Below the pieces are notes generated by a model. It ran no database searches. It was given only the letters and a program-made list of their open reading frames with translations, and was not told where the DNA came from. A stretch of DNA of 64,000 bases from Vibrio navarrensis (lineage in GTDB: Bacteria; Pseudomonadota; Gammaproteobacteria; Enterobacterales; Vibrionaceae), in assembly GCF_015767675.1 (NCBI RefSeq), contig NZ_CP065218.1, positions 186,001 to 250,000 of the forward strand, written 5' to 3'. Shown piece by piece: positions 1 through 8,271 of the stretch; position 1 is the stretch's first letter, and every line of letters begins with the position of its first letter. The position numbers and the translations under genes were made by a program.

Positions 1-643
1 CACGAGCCAGCGCTTCTGCTTTGTCGGCGGGAACCGAGATTTCGTAGCCGTCTTCTCCAGTATAGCCGCTGCGAGAGATGATGCATTCTTCGCCCAGCAA
101 TTCGAGTTTCTGCACATCCATAAACAGCATCTCAGCCACTGCTGGTTGGAAACGCGCGAGAACTTCAGCGGCTTTCGGACCTTGAATCGCCAACAGAGCG
201 CGATCATCAATCACTTCCAGCTCAACATCCGAAGGAATGTGTGCTTGCAAATGGTTAATGTCCTGCTCTTTACAAGCCGCGTTCACCACAACGAACAAAT
301 GGTCGCCAAGGTTTGCCACCATCAGATCATCCATGATGCCGCCCTGCTCATTGGTAAAGAAGGCATAACGCTGCTTACCTTGCGCAAGATCGATAATGTC
401 AACGGGAACCAGAGACTCAAGAAACGCCGCTGCACCTTCACCGTGTAATCTGAGCTGTCCCATATGAGAAACATCAAACAAACCTGCTGCGTCACGCGTG
501 TGCAGGTGCTCTTTCTTCACACCTAGCGGATATTGAACTGGCATATCGTAACCAGCAAACGGCACCATTTTGGCGCCCACTTCAATGTGTAGCGCGTGAA
601 GCGGTGTTGTCAGTAATTCTTGGTCAGAGTGTTCTTGAGTCAT
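1..643 (-). CDS. gcvT: Aminomethyltransferase (glycine cleavage T protein), 3' end outside the window
   Basis: T protein of the glycine cleavage system. It takes the aminomethyl group from lipoyl-GcvH, transfers the methylene carbon to tetrahydrofolate and releases ammonia. About 214 codons are visible, open to the window edge, so the C-terminal part is missing. The N-terminus reads MTQEHSDQELLTTPLHALH. It is followed by typical GcvT segments: VPFAGYDMPVQYPLG, FDVSHMGQ near residues 54-61, a GGIMDDL folate-domain motif, and SRSGYTGEDGYE near the cut. The ATG at 643-641 has an upstream GGAGACGAAA that can act as ribosome binding site. It points away from glyA-gcvH-gcvP, with the XRE regulator behind it. 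Family assignment is very secure. Confidence 0.96.
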   Translation of the reverse strand, partial: MTQEHSDQELLTTPLHALHIEVGAKMVPFAGYDMPVQYPLGVKKEHLHTRDAAGLFDVSHMGQLRLHGEGAAAFLESLVPVDIIDLAQGKQRYAFFTNEQGGIMDDLMVANLGDHLFVVVNAACKEQDINHLQAHIPSDVELEVIDDRALLAIQGPKAAEVLARFQPAVAEMLFMDVQKLELLGEECIISRSGYTGEDGYEISVPADKAEALAR

Positions 644-723
644 TTTCGTCTCCATTAGCTAGACCCAGCACAGCGATCTATCAGCAATTAAGTTGAGCAG
701 TTTTCCACCAAGGGAAAATTCTG

Positions 724-737
724 TTTCCTATAATAAA
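724..737. promoter_or_regulatory. Candidate operator A of the XRE-cupin regulator (upstream of gcvT)
   Basis: TTTCCTATAATAAA matches 12 of 14 bases of the perfect palindrome TTTCCTATAGGAAA found at 1679-1692. It lies about 80 bp upstream of the gcvT start, where a promoter or leader is expected. The inverted half-sites TTTTCC...GGAAAA at 701-718 sit next to it. Assignment to the neighbouring regulator is inferred from position and recurrence only. Confidence 0.45.
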
Positions 738-832
738 CACGAGCTAACGAGTTTTGCACGATCAACTCGTTTAGAACCGTTCAAAATGTGACATTTAACA
801 ATTTAGTCACAACCGAAAGAGGTAACAACAAC

Positions 833-863
833 GCCGAAATGCGGGTTTTATCAGCAAATCGGC
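833..863 (-). terminator. Weak hairpin downstream of the XRE regulator
   Basis: GCCGAAATGC and GCAAATCGGC pair at 8 of 10 positions around an 11-base loop. On the minus strand the hairpin is followed by a T-rich GTTGTTGTTACC. It could end transcription of the regulator before gcvT. The mismatches and the interrupted T tract make this uncertain. Confidence 0.35.
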
Positions 864-888
864 GCTATTGTAATTAAGATTTCCGTAA

Positions 889-904
889 AAGCAAACGTTT
901 GCCT
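889..904. promoter_or_regulatory. PurR-like operator upstream of gcvT
   Basis: AAGCAAACGTTTGCCT contains the perfect 12-bp palindrome GCAAACGTTTGC (891-902). This is very close to the E. coli PurR box ACGCAAACGTTTGCGT. PurR controls gcv and glyA in E. coli, so a one-carbon gene target makes sense. It is about 250 bp upstream of the gcvT start and touches candidate operator B. Another LacI-family protein could be the true ligand. Confidence 0.6.
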
Positions 905-917
905 TCACTATAGGAAA
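904..917. promoter_or_regulatory. Candidate operator B of the XRE-cupin regulator
   Basis: TTCACTATAGGAAA matches 12 of 14 bases of TTTCCTATAGGAAA. It lies just downstream of the regulator stop codon and abuts the PurR-like box. Together the two sites could control a gcvT promoter in this stretch. Function is inferred. Confidence 0.45.
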
Positions 918-934
918 TTTACATCTTGTTAGCA

Positions 935-1558
935 CTATTTGGCGGTCACCCACAAAATGTGTGCATCTTCGTCACTGACCGACACCAACATGTGCCCCAT
1001 ATTGGCATCGTAGTAGACACTGTCACCTTCGCTAAGCACCACAGGTTCGTAGAATTCTGAGAAGAATTGTACCGCCCCAGAGAGAATCAACAGGAACTCT
1101 TCCCCGTCATGGCGAACCCAATCCCCGTACTCATCAAAACTACGCGCATGAACCACGCTTTTGAATGGCATCATTTTCTTATTGGAAAGTTGTGTTGCTA
1201 GTAACTCATGCTCGTAGGTTTGGGTTGGGTGTGACTTACCCAGCCCTTTCTTGGTGATATCCCGACGGCCAGTGGCCACTTTTTTTCTTGGTGGCTCAAA
1301 GAGTTGTGGCATATCAATCTTCAGACCGTGCGCCAATTTCTGCATCGCTTGAAAGGTTGGCGAGATCTGTTCGTTCTCAATTTTACTTAAGGTTGAACGT
1401 GCCAAGCCCGTGCGTTGACTCGCCTCTTCGAGGGTGATTCCCAACTTGGCGCGCACCTCTTTAATTCGCTGACCGAGCTTAAGCGGCTCGATATTTTGCT
1501 CTTGCGACTCTTTCGCCAGTGTCAGAGATGGGTACTCATCATAGAAATCTTCCGACAT
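935..1558 (-). CDS. XRE-family transcriptional regulator with C-terminal cupin domain
   Basis: A predicted DNA-binding protein of 207 residues. An HTH_3/XRE domain covers roughly residues 28-83 (LGQRIKEVRAKLGITLEEAS, then ARSTLSKIENEQISPT). A cupin-2 sensor domain follows at about 125-205, with the metal/ligand-barrel segments GEEFLLILSGAVQF and LSEGDSVYYDANMGH. The ATG at 1558 is preferred because GAGGGA lies 5 bases before it; an upstream start would add 14 residues without a better ribosome site. Cupin XRE regulators usually sense small molecules such as amino acids or polyamines. Its position between gcvT and glyA-gcvHP, and the repeated palindrome flanking it, suggest it controls glycine catabolism. 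The effector is unknown. Confidence 0.9.
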   Translation of the reverse strand: MSEDFYDEYPSLTLAKESQEQNIEPLKLGQRIKEVRAKLGITLEEASQRTGLARSTLSKIENEQISPTFQAMQKLAHGLKIDMPQLFEPPRKKVATGRRDITKKGLGKSHPTQTYEHELLATQLSNKKMMPFKSVVHARSFDEYGDWVRHDGEEFLLILSGAVQFFSEFYEPVVLSEGDSVYYDANMGHMLVSVSDEDAHILWVTAK

Positions 1559-1678
1559 ATTTCCCTCGTATTTATTCTTCGCTTCCTGTTCAAAAATCAT
1601 TGTGCATGAAGCCTAAAGTGGAGAAAAGTGCAGCAGGGTAAATAAAGCGTGCTCTTGTTAACAAAAAACGCAACCATG

Positions 1679-1692
1679 TTTCCTATAGGAAA
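1679..1692. promoter_or_regulatory. Perfect palindrome TTTCCTATAGGAAA, candidate operator C
   Basis: A perfect 14-bp palindrome in the divergent region between the XRE regulator (start 1558) and glyA (start 1934). Two 12/14 variants occur at 724-737 and 904-917. I found no other copy in the 64 kb. Placement suits autoregulation plus control of glyA-gcvHP. Confidence 0.6.
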
Positions 1693-1737
1693 TTTTCGGT
1701 TGATTGTTCAGTTAACAACGGGTATGTTACCAACTTG

Positions 1738-1861
1738 TTAGTTGAAGAGATGCTTTTTCCGCACGCATTGACCGAAGGAAGTAACGTCGATCTGCGGCCT
1801 TTTGTACCCATTTGGGATGGATTTCGCTCTGAACAGGACGGCTAATTTATAGCCGGTTCAG
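1738..1861 (+). ncRNA. Glycine-riboswitch-like leader of glyA-gcvH-gcvP
   Basis: The leader carries GAAGAG, a short ATGC/GCAT stem (P2), then ACCGAAGGAAGTAA (1771-1784). That last block resembles the conserved CACCGAAG core of glycine aptamers (RF00504). Near the 3' side is CTCTGAACAGGAC. TTAGT at 1738-1742 can pair with GCTAA at 1841-1845 as P1. The same GCTAA lies inside a competing hairpin: CTGAAC/GTTCAG plus CGGCT/AGCCG, 1829-1861. That arrangement would allow a ligand-dependent switch. Only one aptamer is visible and the usual CAGG element is degenerate, so a covariance-model search would decide. The gene context, glycine hydroxymethyltransferase and glycine cleavage, supports it strongly. 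Confidence 0.65.
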
Positions 1862-1874
1862 CTAATACAAAGGA

Positions 1875-1912
1875 CTGTCGAATCAGAGAACGACGGTACA
1901 CAGATTCGACAG
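1875..1912 (+). promoter_or_regulatory. Perfect 10-bp stem-loop in the glyA leader
   Basis: CTGTCGAATC (1875-1884) and GATTCGACAG (1903-1912) are perfectly complementary with an 18-base loop. The 3' arm ends 7 bases before the AAAGG ribosome binding site at 1920-1924. The position suggests an expression platform or mRNA-stability element. There is no U-tract, so it is not an intrinsic terminator. Confidence 0.5.
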
Positions 1913-1933
1913 ATGATTGAAAGGTTATCTACC

Positions 1934-3229
1934 ATGAACAGCACTTACCAAAACCACAGCTTGGAAAATTTTTTCTCCACTAACTTGTCAGCAACCGACG
2001 ATGCGGTGTTTGCTGGTATCCAAGCTGAATTCACCCGCCAAAACGAACAGATTGAGCTCATCGCTTCTGAGAACATTGTCTCGAAAGCGGTGATGCAAGC
2101 CCAAGGCACCTGCCTGACCAACAAATACGCTGAAGGTTATCCCGGTCGCCGCTATTACGGTGGTTGTGAACACGTTGATACCATCGAAGCGATTGCTATC
2201 GAGCGCGCGAAAAAACTTTTTAGTTGTGAGTACGCAAACGTTCAACCCCACTCTGGCGCGCAAGCCAACGGGGCCGTTAAGCTCGCTCTCCTTCAACCGG
2301 GCGACACCATTTTAGGTATGTCGCTTGATGCTGGTGGCCATCTTACTCACGGCGCTCGCCCTGCGCTTTCAGGCAAATGGTTCAACGCGGTGCAATACGG
2401 GGTGGATAGCCAAACACTCGAGATTAATTACGATGACGTTCGCGCCTTAGCGCTTGAGCATCAACCGAAGATGATCATCGCAGGCGGCAGTGCCATTCCA
2501 CGCACCCTCGATTTTGCCAAGTTCCGGACGATTGCCGATGAAGTTGGCGCGCTGCTGATGGTCGATATGGCGCACATTGCAGGCTTAGTCGCAACCGGCG
2601 CTCACCCTAGCCCACTGCCACATGCTCATGTAGTCACGACGACAACGCACAAAACTCTGCGCGGCCCTCGCGGCGGTATGATCTTGACCAATCACGAAGA
2701 GATCAGCAAAAAAATCAATTCTGCGGTTTTCCCCGGTTTGCAAGGCGGACCATTAATGCACGTTATCGCGGCTAAAGCGGTGGCGTTTGGTGAGGCGCTT
2801 GGCCCTGAGTTCAACACTTATATCGATTCGGTGATCAATAACGCAAAAGTTCTGGCTGAAGTGTTGCAAACTCGCGGCTGTGACATTGTGACTGGCGGAA
2901 CGGATACGCACTTGATGCTGGTTGACCTGCGTCCGAAAGGACTAAAAGGCAACAAAGCAGAAGAAGCATTGGAGCGTGCAGGGATCACATGTAACAAAAA
3001 TGGCATCCCATTCGACACGGAAAAACCTATGATTACATCGGGTATCCGTTTGGGTACACCAGCAGGCACCAGCCGAGGCTTTGGCGCACAAGAATTCAAA
3101 CTCATTGGTCATTGGATTGGCGATGTACTGGATGGATTGGTAGACAACCCTGAAGGTAACGCTGAAGTAGAGCAACGCGTGCGCAAAGAAGTGAAAGCAC
3201 TGTGCGGCCGCTTCCCTCTTTACCAATAA
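1934..3229 (+). CDS. glyA: Serine hydroxymethyltransferase
   Basis: PLP enzyme interconverting serine and glycine with tetrahydrofolate; here it links glycine cleavage to serine and one-carbon units. From the ATG at 1934 it is 431 residues, slightly longer than E. coli GlyA (417) because of an N-terminal extension. The PLP lysine is K240 in [14 protein letters not shown]. Other family segments are [21 protein letters not shown] and GGPLMH. The start at 1934 ([10 protein letters not shown]) is preferred: AAAGG is 9 bases upstream, whereas an in-frame ATG at 1913 falls right behind the leader hairpin with no ribosome site. It is the first gene of glyA-gcvH-gcvP. Such gcv-linked glyA genes are usually second copies beside a housekeeping glyA; that is background knowledge, not seen here. 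Confidence 0.97.
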   Translation: MNSTYQNHSLENFFSTNLSATDDAVFAGIQAEFTRQNEQIELIASENIVSKAVMQAQGTCLTNKYAEGYPGRRYYGGCEHVDTIEAIAIERAKKLFSCEYANVQPHSGAQANGAVKLALLQPGDTILGMSLDAGGHLTHGARPALSGKWFNAVQYGVDSQTLEINYDDVRALALEHQPKMIIAGGSAIPRTLDFAKFRTIADEVGALLMVDMAHIAGLVATGAHPSPLPHAHVVTTTTHKTLRGPRGGMILTNHEEISKKINSAVFPGLQGGPLMHVIAAKAVAFGEALGPEFNTYIDSVINNAKVLAEVLQTRGCDIVTGGTDTHLMLVDLRPKGLKGNKAEEALERAGITCNKNGIPFDTEKPMITSGIRLGTPAGTSRGFGAQEFKLIGHWIGDVLDGLVDNPEGNAEVEQRVRKEVKALCGRFPLYQ

Positions 3230-3269
3230 ACCGATTTTAAATCCTAGTAAGATATTTGGAGATTAAGCA

Positions 3270-3650
3270 ATGGACAAAACACTGAAGTTTACAGATAGCC
3301 ACGAGTGGGTACGTGACAACGGTGATGGTACTGTAACTATCGGTATCTCTGAGCACGCACAGGAATTGCTGGGCGATGTGGTATTCGTCGACTTGCCAGA
3401 ACTGCAAGCAGAATTCGAGGCAGGCGATAGCTTCTCATTGGTCGAATCCGTGAAAGCGGCTTCTGACATTTATGCGCCTGTCACTGGTGAGATTGTTGAA
3501 GTCAACGAAGAGCTTTCTGACAGTCCAGAACTAATCAACGAAGAACCTTATGAGGGCGGTTGGATTGCGAAGATCAAGATGGCTGACCCATCTGAACTGG
3601 ATAATCTCAAAGATGCAGAAGAGTATCTAAGCTCTATCGAAGAAGATTAA
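3270..3650 (+). CDS. gcvH: Glycine cleavage system H protein
   Basis: Lipoyl carrier protein of 126 residues that shuttles the aminomethyl intermediate between GcvP, GcvT and Lpd. The lipoylation site is K62 in [14 protein letters not shown], and the rest follows the family fold (HEWVR near residue 11, [22 protein letters not shown]). Length is normal. TTTGGAG lies 10 bases before the ATG. It is 40 bp behind glyA and probably co-transcribed. A strong intrinsic terminator follows before gcvP, so H protein may be made in excess of P protein. Confidence 0.98.
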   Translation: MDKTLKFTDSHEWVRDNGDGTVTIGISEHAQELLGDVVFVDLPELQAEFEAGDSFSLVESVKAASDIYAPVTGEIVEVNEELSDSPELINEEPYEGGWIAKIKMADPSELDNLKDAEEYLSSIEED

Positions 3651-3667
3651 TTAAGACATTTCGACAT

Positions 3668-3698
3668 AAAGCTGCCGGCACCGTGGGCAGCTTTTTTT
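3668..3698 (+). terminator. Intrinsic terminator between gcvH and gcvP
   Basis: AAAGCTGCC (3668-3676) pairs perfectly with GGCAGCTTT (3686-3694), followed by a run of seven T. It lies inside the presumed operon, so it should act as a partial attenuator or split the locus into two units. Confidence 0.85.
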
Positions 3699-3769
3699 CA
3701 AGGCTGAACGACCCAAAGCGCATGCTAAGAAACGCAGAGGACACACAGCTTATTTGAAGGTAAAGGACC

Positions 3770-6634
3770 ATGACTGAATTACTTCAAAGCCTCAACACAC
3801 AACATGAGTTCGTTGCTCGCCACAACGGACCGAATCAATCTGACCAGCAAAAAATGCTGCAAGCGATCAACGTCGCAAGCCTTGACGCCTTGATCGAGCA
3901 AACCGTTCCTGCGCAAATTCGCTTGGAAAAGCCGATGCAGCTTGCGCAAGCGAAAAGCGAAGCAGACATGCTACTAGCGATGAAACAGTTCGCCAATCTA
4001 AACCAAGTGAAACGTACTTTCATCGGCCAAGGTTACTACAACACGCTGACACCGAATGTCATTTTGCGTAACGTGCTGGAAAACCCGGGTTGGTACACCG
4101 CCTACACGCCATACCAACCAGAAATTTCTCAAGGTCGATTGGAATCGCTGTTGAACTATCAACAGATGGTGATGGACCTAACCGGCATGGACATTGCGAA
4201 CGCGTCGCTGCTTGATGAAGCCACTGCAGCGGCCGAAGCGATGACCCTTTGTCAACGTGCTGGTAAGAGTAAGAGCCAAGTGTTCTTCGTCGCCGACGAC
4301 GTTCACCCACAAACCATCGAAGTGGTTAAAACGCGGGCCAAATACTTTGGTTTTGATGTGGTCATCGGCGCGCTAGATGCTCTGCCTCAAACTGAAGCGT
4401 TCGGCGCACTACTGCAATACCCGGGCACAACCGGTGAAGTCCGCGATCTCACCGAGATCATTGCTAAAGCGCAAGCGAACAAAACATTGGTTTCTGTCGC
4501 CACTGATTTGCTCGCGTCTACCCTACTCAAGCCAGCAGGCGAAATGGGCGCTGACGTGGTTATTGGCAGCGCGCAGCGTTTCGGCGTTCCAATGGGCTAC
4601 GGTGGTCCGCACGCAGCGTTTATGGCCACGCGCGAGCAACACAAACGTACTATGCCGGGCCGCGTGATTGGCGTTTCTATTGATGCCAAAGGCAACCAAG
4701 CATTGCGTATGGCGATGCAAACTCGTGAGCAACACATTCGCCGCGAGAAAGCGACGTCAAACATCTGTACGGCTCAGGCGCTGCTTGCCAATATGGCCTC
4801 TTTCTATGCCGTTTATCACGGCGCGCAAGGCCTTCGCACCATCGCTCGTCGCACGCACCACATGACCGCGATTTTGGCAGCTGGCCTGACCAAAGCGGGT
4901 TTTGAACTGGCCCACAACGCTTTCTTTGACACCATCACCATCAACACCGGTGACCAGACTCAAGCGCTTTACGCTAAAGCGCAAGCCGCCGACCTCAACC
5001 TACGTTTGCTTGAGGGTCAGATCGGCATCAGCTTTGACGAAACCACCACGGTTACTGACGTCGAAGCACTCTTTGCTATCTTCGGCGTGAATGAAACCGT
5101 CAACGCTCTTTCAAGTGACATTGCAAGCAACGAATTTGCCGCGATTCCAGAAAACTGTCGTCGCACGAGTGAGTATTTGACCCACCCAGTATTCAATACC
5201 TACCACAGTGAAACGCAAATGATGCGTTACCTGAAAAAGCTTGAAAACAAAGACTTCTCGCTGACACACGGCATGATTCCACTCGGCAGTTGCACGATGA
5301 AGCTCAACGCAGCGGCAGAGATGATTCCGGTCACTTGGCCAGAATTTGGTGCTCTGCACCCATTTGCGCCGATTGAACAAGCCGCGGGTTACACTGCGCT
5401 TGCGGAAGATCTTAAAGCTAAGCTGTGTGAGATCACGGGTTATGACGCGTTCTCGCTGCAACCCAACTCGGGCGCATCTGGCGAATACGCTGGCCTAGTG
5501 GCGATTCAACGCTACCATGAAAGCCGTGGTGAAGGTCATCGTAACGTCTGCTTGATCCCAAGCTCAGCCCACGGCACGAACCCAGCCACGGCCTCTATGG
5601 TGTCGATGAAAGTCGTGGTGGTGAAATGCGATGAAAACGGCAACGTTGATCTGGTTGATTTGGCAGACAAAATCGAGAAGCACAAAGAAAATCTCTCTAG
5701 CATCATGATCACTTACCCTTCAACGCACGGCGTGTATGAAGAGCAAGTGAAAGAAGTATGTGAAATGGTTCACGCTGCTGGCGGTCAGGTTTACCTTGAT
5801 GGTGCCAACATGAACGCGCAGGTTGGCTTAACCTCTCCGGGCTTTATTGGTTCAGACGTGTCGCACCTTAACCTGCACAAAACCTTCTGTATTCCGCACG
5901 GCGGTGGCGGCCCGGGTATGGGCCCTATCGGTGTGAAATCGCATCTTGCGCCTTTCCTTCCGGGCCATATCGAAAACGGCGTGCAAGGCAAAGAGTTCGC
6001 GGTTTCGGCTGCCGATCTCGGCAGTGCGTCTATCCTGCCAATTTCTTGGGCCTATATCGCCATGATGGGTGCCGACGGCTTAGCAGAAGCGACGAAAGTA
6101 GCTATCCTCAACGCGAACTACGTGATGGAGCGTCTACGCCCGCACTACCCTGTGCTTTACCGCGGTAAGAACGGCCGTGTCGCGCACGAGTGTATTATCG
6201 ACATCCGTCCGCTCAAAGAAGAGACAGGCATCAGCGAGGAAGATATCGCTAAGCGTTTGATGGACTACGGTTTCCATGCGCCAACCATGTCTTTCCCAGT
6301 GGCAGGCACCTTGATGGTTGAGCCAACTGAATCGGAAGATCTGGCGGAGCTTGATCGTTTCTGTGACGCGATGATCGCGATTCGTCAAGAAATCACCGCA
6401 GTGAAAGAAGGGGCATGGCCACTTGAAGACAACCCGCTGGTCAATGCGCCGCATACTCAAGTCGATCTGATGGCTGAAGAGTGGGCACACCCATACCCAC
6501 GTGAATTGGCGTGTTTCCCTTCAACTGCAACCAAGAAGTCCAAATACTGGCCGACGGTTAATCGCGTGGATAACGTCTACGGCGACCGTAATTTGATTTG
6601 CTCTTGCCCGAGCATTGATAATTATGCCGAGTAG
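3770..6634 (+). CDS. gcvP: Glycine dehydrogenase (decarboxylating), P protein
   Basis: Large PLP enzyme that decarboxylates glycine and passes the aminomethyl group to lipoyl-GcvH. 954 residues, the usual size of the single-chain form (E. coli 957). The PLP lysine is K704 in [19 protein letters not shown]. Other landmarks are an N-terminal [14 protein letters not shown] segment, [12 protein letters not shown] near residue 502 and [10 protein letters not shown] near residue 600. AAGGTAAAGGACC precedes the ATG. It follows gcvH by 119 bp with an intervening terminator. A glycine-rich loop of type [11 protein letters not shown] confirms the C-terminal catalytic half. Nothing is truncated. Confidence 0.98.
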   Translation: MTELLQSLNTQHEFVARHNGPNQSDQQKMLQAINVASLDALIEQTVPAQIRLEKPMQLAQAKSEADMLLAMKQFANLNQVKRTFIGQGYYNTLTPNVILRNVLENPGWYTAYTPYQPEISQGRLESLLNYQQMVMDLTGMDIANASLLDEATAAAEAMTLCQRAGKSKSQVFFVADDVHPQTIEVVKTRAKYFGFDVVIGALDALPQTEAFGALLQYPGTTGEVRDLTEIIAKAQANKTLVSVATDLLASTLLKPAGEMGADVVIGSAQRFGVPMGYGGPHAAFMATREQHKRTMPGRVIGVSIDAKGNQALRMAMQTREQHIRREKATSNICTAQALLANMASFYAVYHGAQGLRTIARRTHHMTAILAAGLTKAGFELAHNAFFDTITINTGDQTQALYAKAQAADLNLRLLEGQIGISFDETTTVTDVEALFAIFGVNETVNALSSDIASNEFAAIPENCRRTSEYLTHPVFNTYHSETQMMRYLKKLENKDFSLTHGMIPLGSCTMKLNAAAEMIPVTWPEFGALHPFAPIEQAAGYTALAEDLKAKLCEITGYDAFSLQPNSGASGEYAGLVAIQRYHESRGEGHRNVCLIPSSAHGTNPATASMVSMKVVVVKCDENGNVDLVDLADKIEKHKENLSSIMITYPSTHGVYEEQVKEVCEMVHAAGGQVYLDGANMNAQVGLTSPGFIGSDVSHLNLHKTFCIPHGGGGPGMGPIGVKSHLAPFLPGHIENGVQGKEFAVSAADLGSASILPISWAYIAMMGADGLAEATKVAILNANYVMERLRPHYPVLYRGKNGRVAHECIIDIRPLKEETGISEEDIAKRLMDYGFHAPTMSFPVAGTLMVEPTESEDLAELDRFCDAMIAIRQEITAVKEGAWPLEDNPLVNAPHTQVDLMAEEWAHPYPRELACFPSTATKKSKYWPTVNRVDNVYGDRNLICSCPSIDNYAE

Positions 6635-6653
6635 TTCCGTATAAATACACATC

Positions 6654-6684
6654 AAGGCGGGCCAATTGTTGGCTCGCCTTTTTT
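6654..6684 (+). terminator. Intrinsic terminator after gcvP
   Basis: AAGGCGGGCC (6654-6663) and GGCTCGCCTT (6671-6680) pair with one mismatch around a 7-base loop, followed by TTTT. It ends the glyA-gcvH-gcvP unit. Confidence 0.9.
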
Positions 6685-6742
6685 CTATTACTTGGTTTAT
6701 CGCTTCGGAAAAGACTAAAAACGTTCTGTCCGAGTTGCACAT

Positions 6743-6771
6743 AAAAAAAGGCCCACCAACAAGTGGTGGGC
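6743..6771 (-). terminator. Intrinsic terminator after the porin gene
   Basis: GCCCACC (6751-6757) and GGTGGGC (6765-6771) form a perfect stem with a 7-base loop. On the minus strand it is followed by seven T. Confidence 0.9.
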
Positions 6772-6798
6772 AAAAAAGCAGTTGATCGTAATGGTTAA

Positions 6799-7767
6799 TT
6801 AGAAGAAGTATTTGAAGCGAATACGTGCGCCTAGATCTTTATTGTCGCTGTCGCTTTGTTTTGAGTAGTAAGTACCTAAGTAGATGTTTAGAGCATCAAC
6901 ATCCCAAACATTTGCGATTTCGTAAGATGCGTAAGTGGTGTTTAGCTTCGTTTTTGTCGCATTGGTTTCGTCTTGTGAATAAACGTGACCTAGACCAAAA
7001 CCGCTTACCAACAGGTTGGCGCCAATGGTTGATTGCTCTTTAGTTTGGCTATCAAAATCACGGAACGCGTAGTTCAGGTTTACACTAACTGCATCTGCAG
7101 AGTAGTTTGCTGTTACGCCGTAGCCCATGAAATCGTTGTCGGCATCTTTCTTATCAGCCGTTACGTTGGCTTCTAGACCACCCGCTACGCGGAAAGAATC
7201 TGTCGCTTGGAACGAAACAACTGGACGCAGGAACACAGCGTTGTTGTCAGCATTTGACTCGTCTTTGAACAGAGAAGCCACTTCGAAGTACACGCTATCG
7301 AACGTTTTAGAGAAAGCAACTTGACCGTTGTCACCACGACCACGCGCTGCATTAGCACGGTATGGTTCATCACCCGCATACGCCAGCATAGTGTCTTGGC
7401 CTACAGGGAACAGATCGTATGCTTCAAAACGACCCACTTTTAGTTCCCAATCGGCTTTTTTACCCATCGCAAACCAAGCGTCATCTAGATTTACGTTACC
7501 TGAAGTATCCAGTAGAGGCTGCGCTTGCATCTTGATGTAGCGATCGCCAGAAACCGTGTGCTCAGCGGCAACTTGTACCAAAATACGGCCATTTTGATTC
7601 AGTTCTTGTTTATTTGTTGCATTTTTATCGGTGTAATCAAGGTTAAATTCCACATCACCACCGATAGAGAATGCACCCATATCGTTTTCAATAGAAACGC
7701 CCGCTTGAGCGTTAATGGCAGCAGATACAAGTACAGAGGCAAGCGAAAGTTTTACAAGAGTGTTCAT
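6799..7767 (-). CDS. Outer-membrane porin, probably for sugars
   Basis: A 322-residue outer-membrane beta-barrel protein. It has a clear signal peptide (MNTLVKLSLASVLVSAAINAQA, cut before GVS) and ends in RIRFKYFF, with the terminal Phe typical of barrels recognised by the Bam machinery. Internal alternating segments such as WELKVGRFEAYDLFP and SVYFEVASLF fit porin strands. The start at 7767 has GGAGAAA about 9 bases upstream; a longer start would put residues before the signal peptide. It is a single gene closed by its own terminator. Its promoter region has a strong CRP site and two LacI-family palindromes, so regulation by a sugar is likely. The carried substrate cannot be read from the sequence; nearness to the galactoside cluster is suggestive. 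Confidence 0.85.
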   Translation of the reverse strand: MNTLVKLSLASVLVSAAINAQAGVSIENDMGAFSIGGDVEFNLDYTDKNATNKQELNQNGRILVQVAAEHTVSGDRYIKMQAQPLLDTSGNVNLDDAWFAMGKKADWELKVGRFEAYDLFPVGQDTMLAYAGDEPYRANAARGRGDNGQVAFSKTFDSVYFEVASLFKDESNADNNAVFLRPVVSFQATDSFRVAGGLEANVTADKKDADNDFMGYGVTANYSADAVSVNLNYAFRDFDSQTKEQSTIGANLLVSGFGLGHVYSQDETNATKTKLNTTYASYEIANVWDVDALNIYLGTYYSKQSDSDNKDLGARIRFKYFF

Positions 7768-7915
7768 TATTGGTTTTCTCCAATGATTTATATCATTTGT
7801 AATTATCAAATCATATTTAGGGCGATGTTGCTGCCCTTAATCCCTGCACATCAAAGTGGGTTTTCTCCGATGTGACTCCCGAACGATCACTGCATTGTAA
7901 GATTTACACGACCGG

Positions 7916-7923
7916 AAGCGCTT
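7916..7923. promoter_or_regulatory. LacI-family-like operator AAGCGCTT over the porin promoter
   Basis: The palindrome AAGCGCTT has the central CG typical of LacI-family operators. It overlaps the likely -35 region of the porin, so a bound repressor would block it. The regulator is unknown; the core differs from the AACGTT core of the GalR sites. Confidence 0.4.
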
Positions 7924-7953
7924 GCATCATACATTCACCATTCATATTTATTA

Positions 7954-7969
7954 AGTGATCATGGTCACG
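7954..7969. promoter_or_regulatory. CRP site upstream of the porin
   Basis: AGTGATCATGGTCACG fits TGTGA-N6-TCACA with 8 of 10 conserved bases and symmetric arms. It is centred roughly 75 bp upstream of the inferred start of transcription, a position compatible with class I activation. Confidence 0.65.
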
Positions 7970-7973
7970 AGTG

Positions 7974-7983
7974 GGAACGTTCC
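7974..7983. promoter_or_regulatory. Palindrome GGAACGTTCC upstream of the porin
   Basis: A perfect 10-bp palindrome with an AACGTT core, similar to LacI-family operators of the TreR/MalR type. It lies 5 bp beyond the CRP site. A repressor here together with the site at 7916 could loop DNA. Function is inferred. Confidence 0.35.
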
Positions 7984-8271
7984 ATAGCGATGTGTTTGAT
8001 AATAATCTATAGGCATCACGAATTTGGAAAATAGTTCGAGCAGTAAAATAAATGTTGGCATGATTTTTATGTTAATTTATTTCACGAATTAAAATAAATC
8101 CGTGTGAGACGGATTGTTTCTCAACCTTAAATCAACATTTGTTTTATTTAGAAAAAGCTAATAAATAGAAACCTATTAGCTTAAATGAAGGCATTTCCAC
8201 TTTAGCAGAAATTAAAATGTGATACAGATAACACTATTAATATAGATGTAACTAAATTAGAAATAACGTTT

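Larger units (their letters stand above)
7768..8271. other. Porin promoter region (504 bp without genes)
   Basis: Contains the regulatory sites of the minus-strand porin. A minus-strand -10 candidate TACAAT is at 7899-7894. AAGCGCTT (7916-7923) covers the expected -35, with a CRP site and GGAACGTTCC further upstream. The stretch 8000-8271 is AT-rich and I see no gene or clear site in it. Confidence 0.6.

Noticed and set aside
811..826. AACCGAAAGAGGTAAC, resembling a glycine-aptamer core upstream of gcvT
   Set aside because: It is on the plus strand, whereas gcvT is read from the minus strand, and no P1 or P2 stems fit.
1913..1933. Upstream ATG giving a seven-residue longer GlyA
   Set aside because: It directly follows the leader hairpin and lacks a ribosome binding site, while the ATG at 1934 has AAAGG at good distance.
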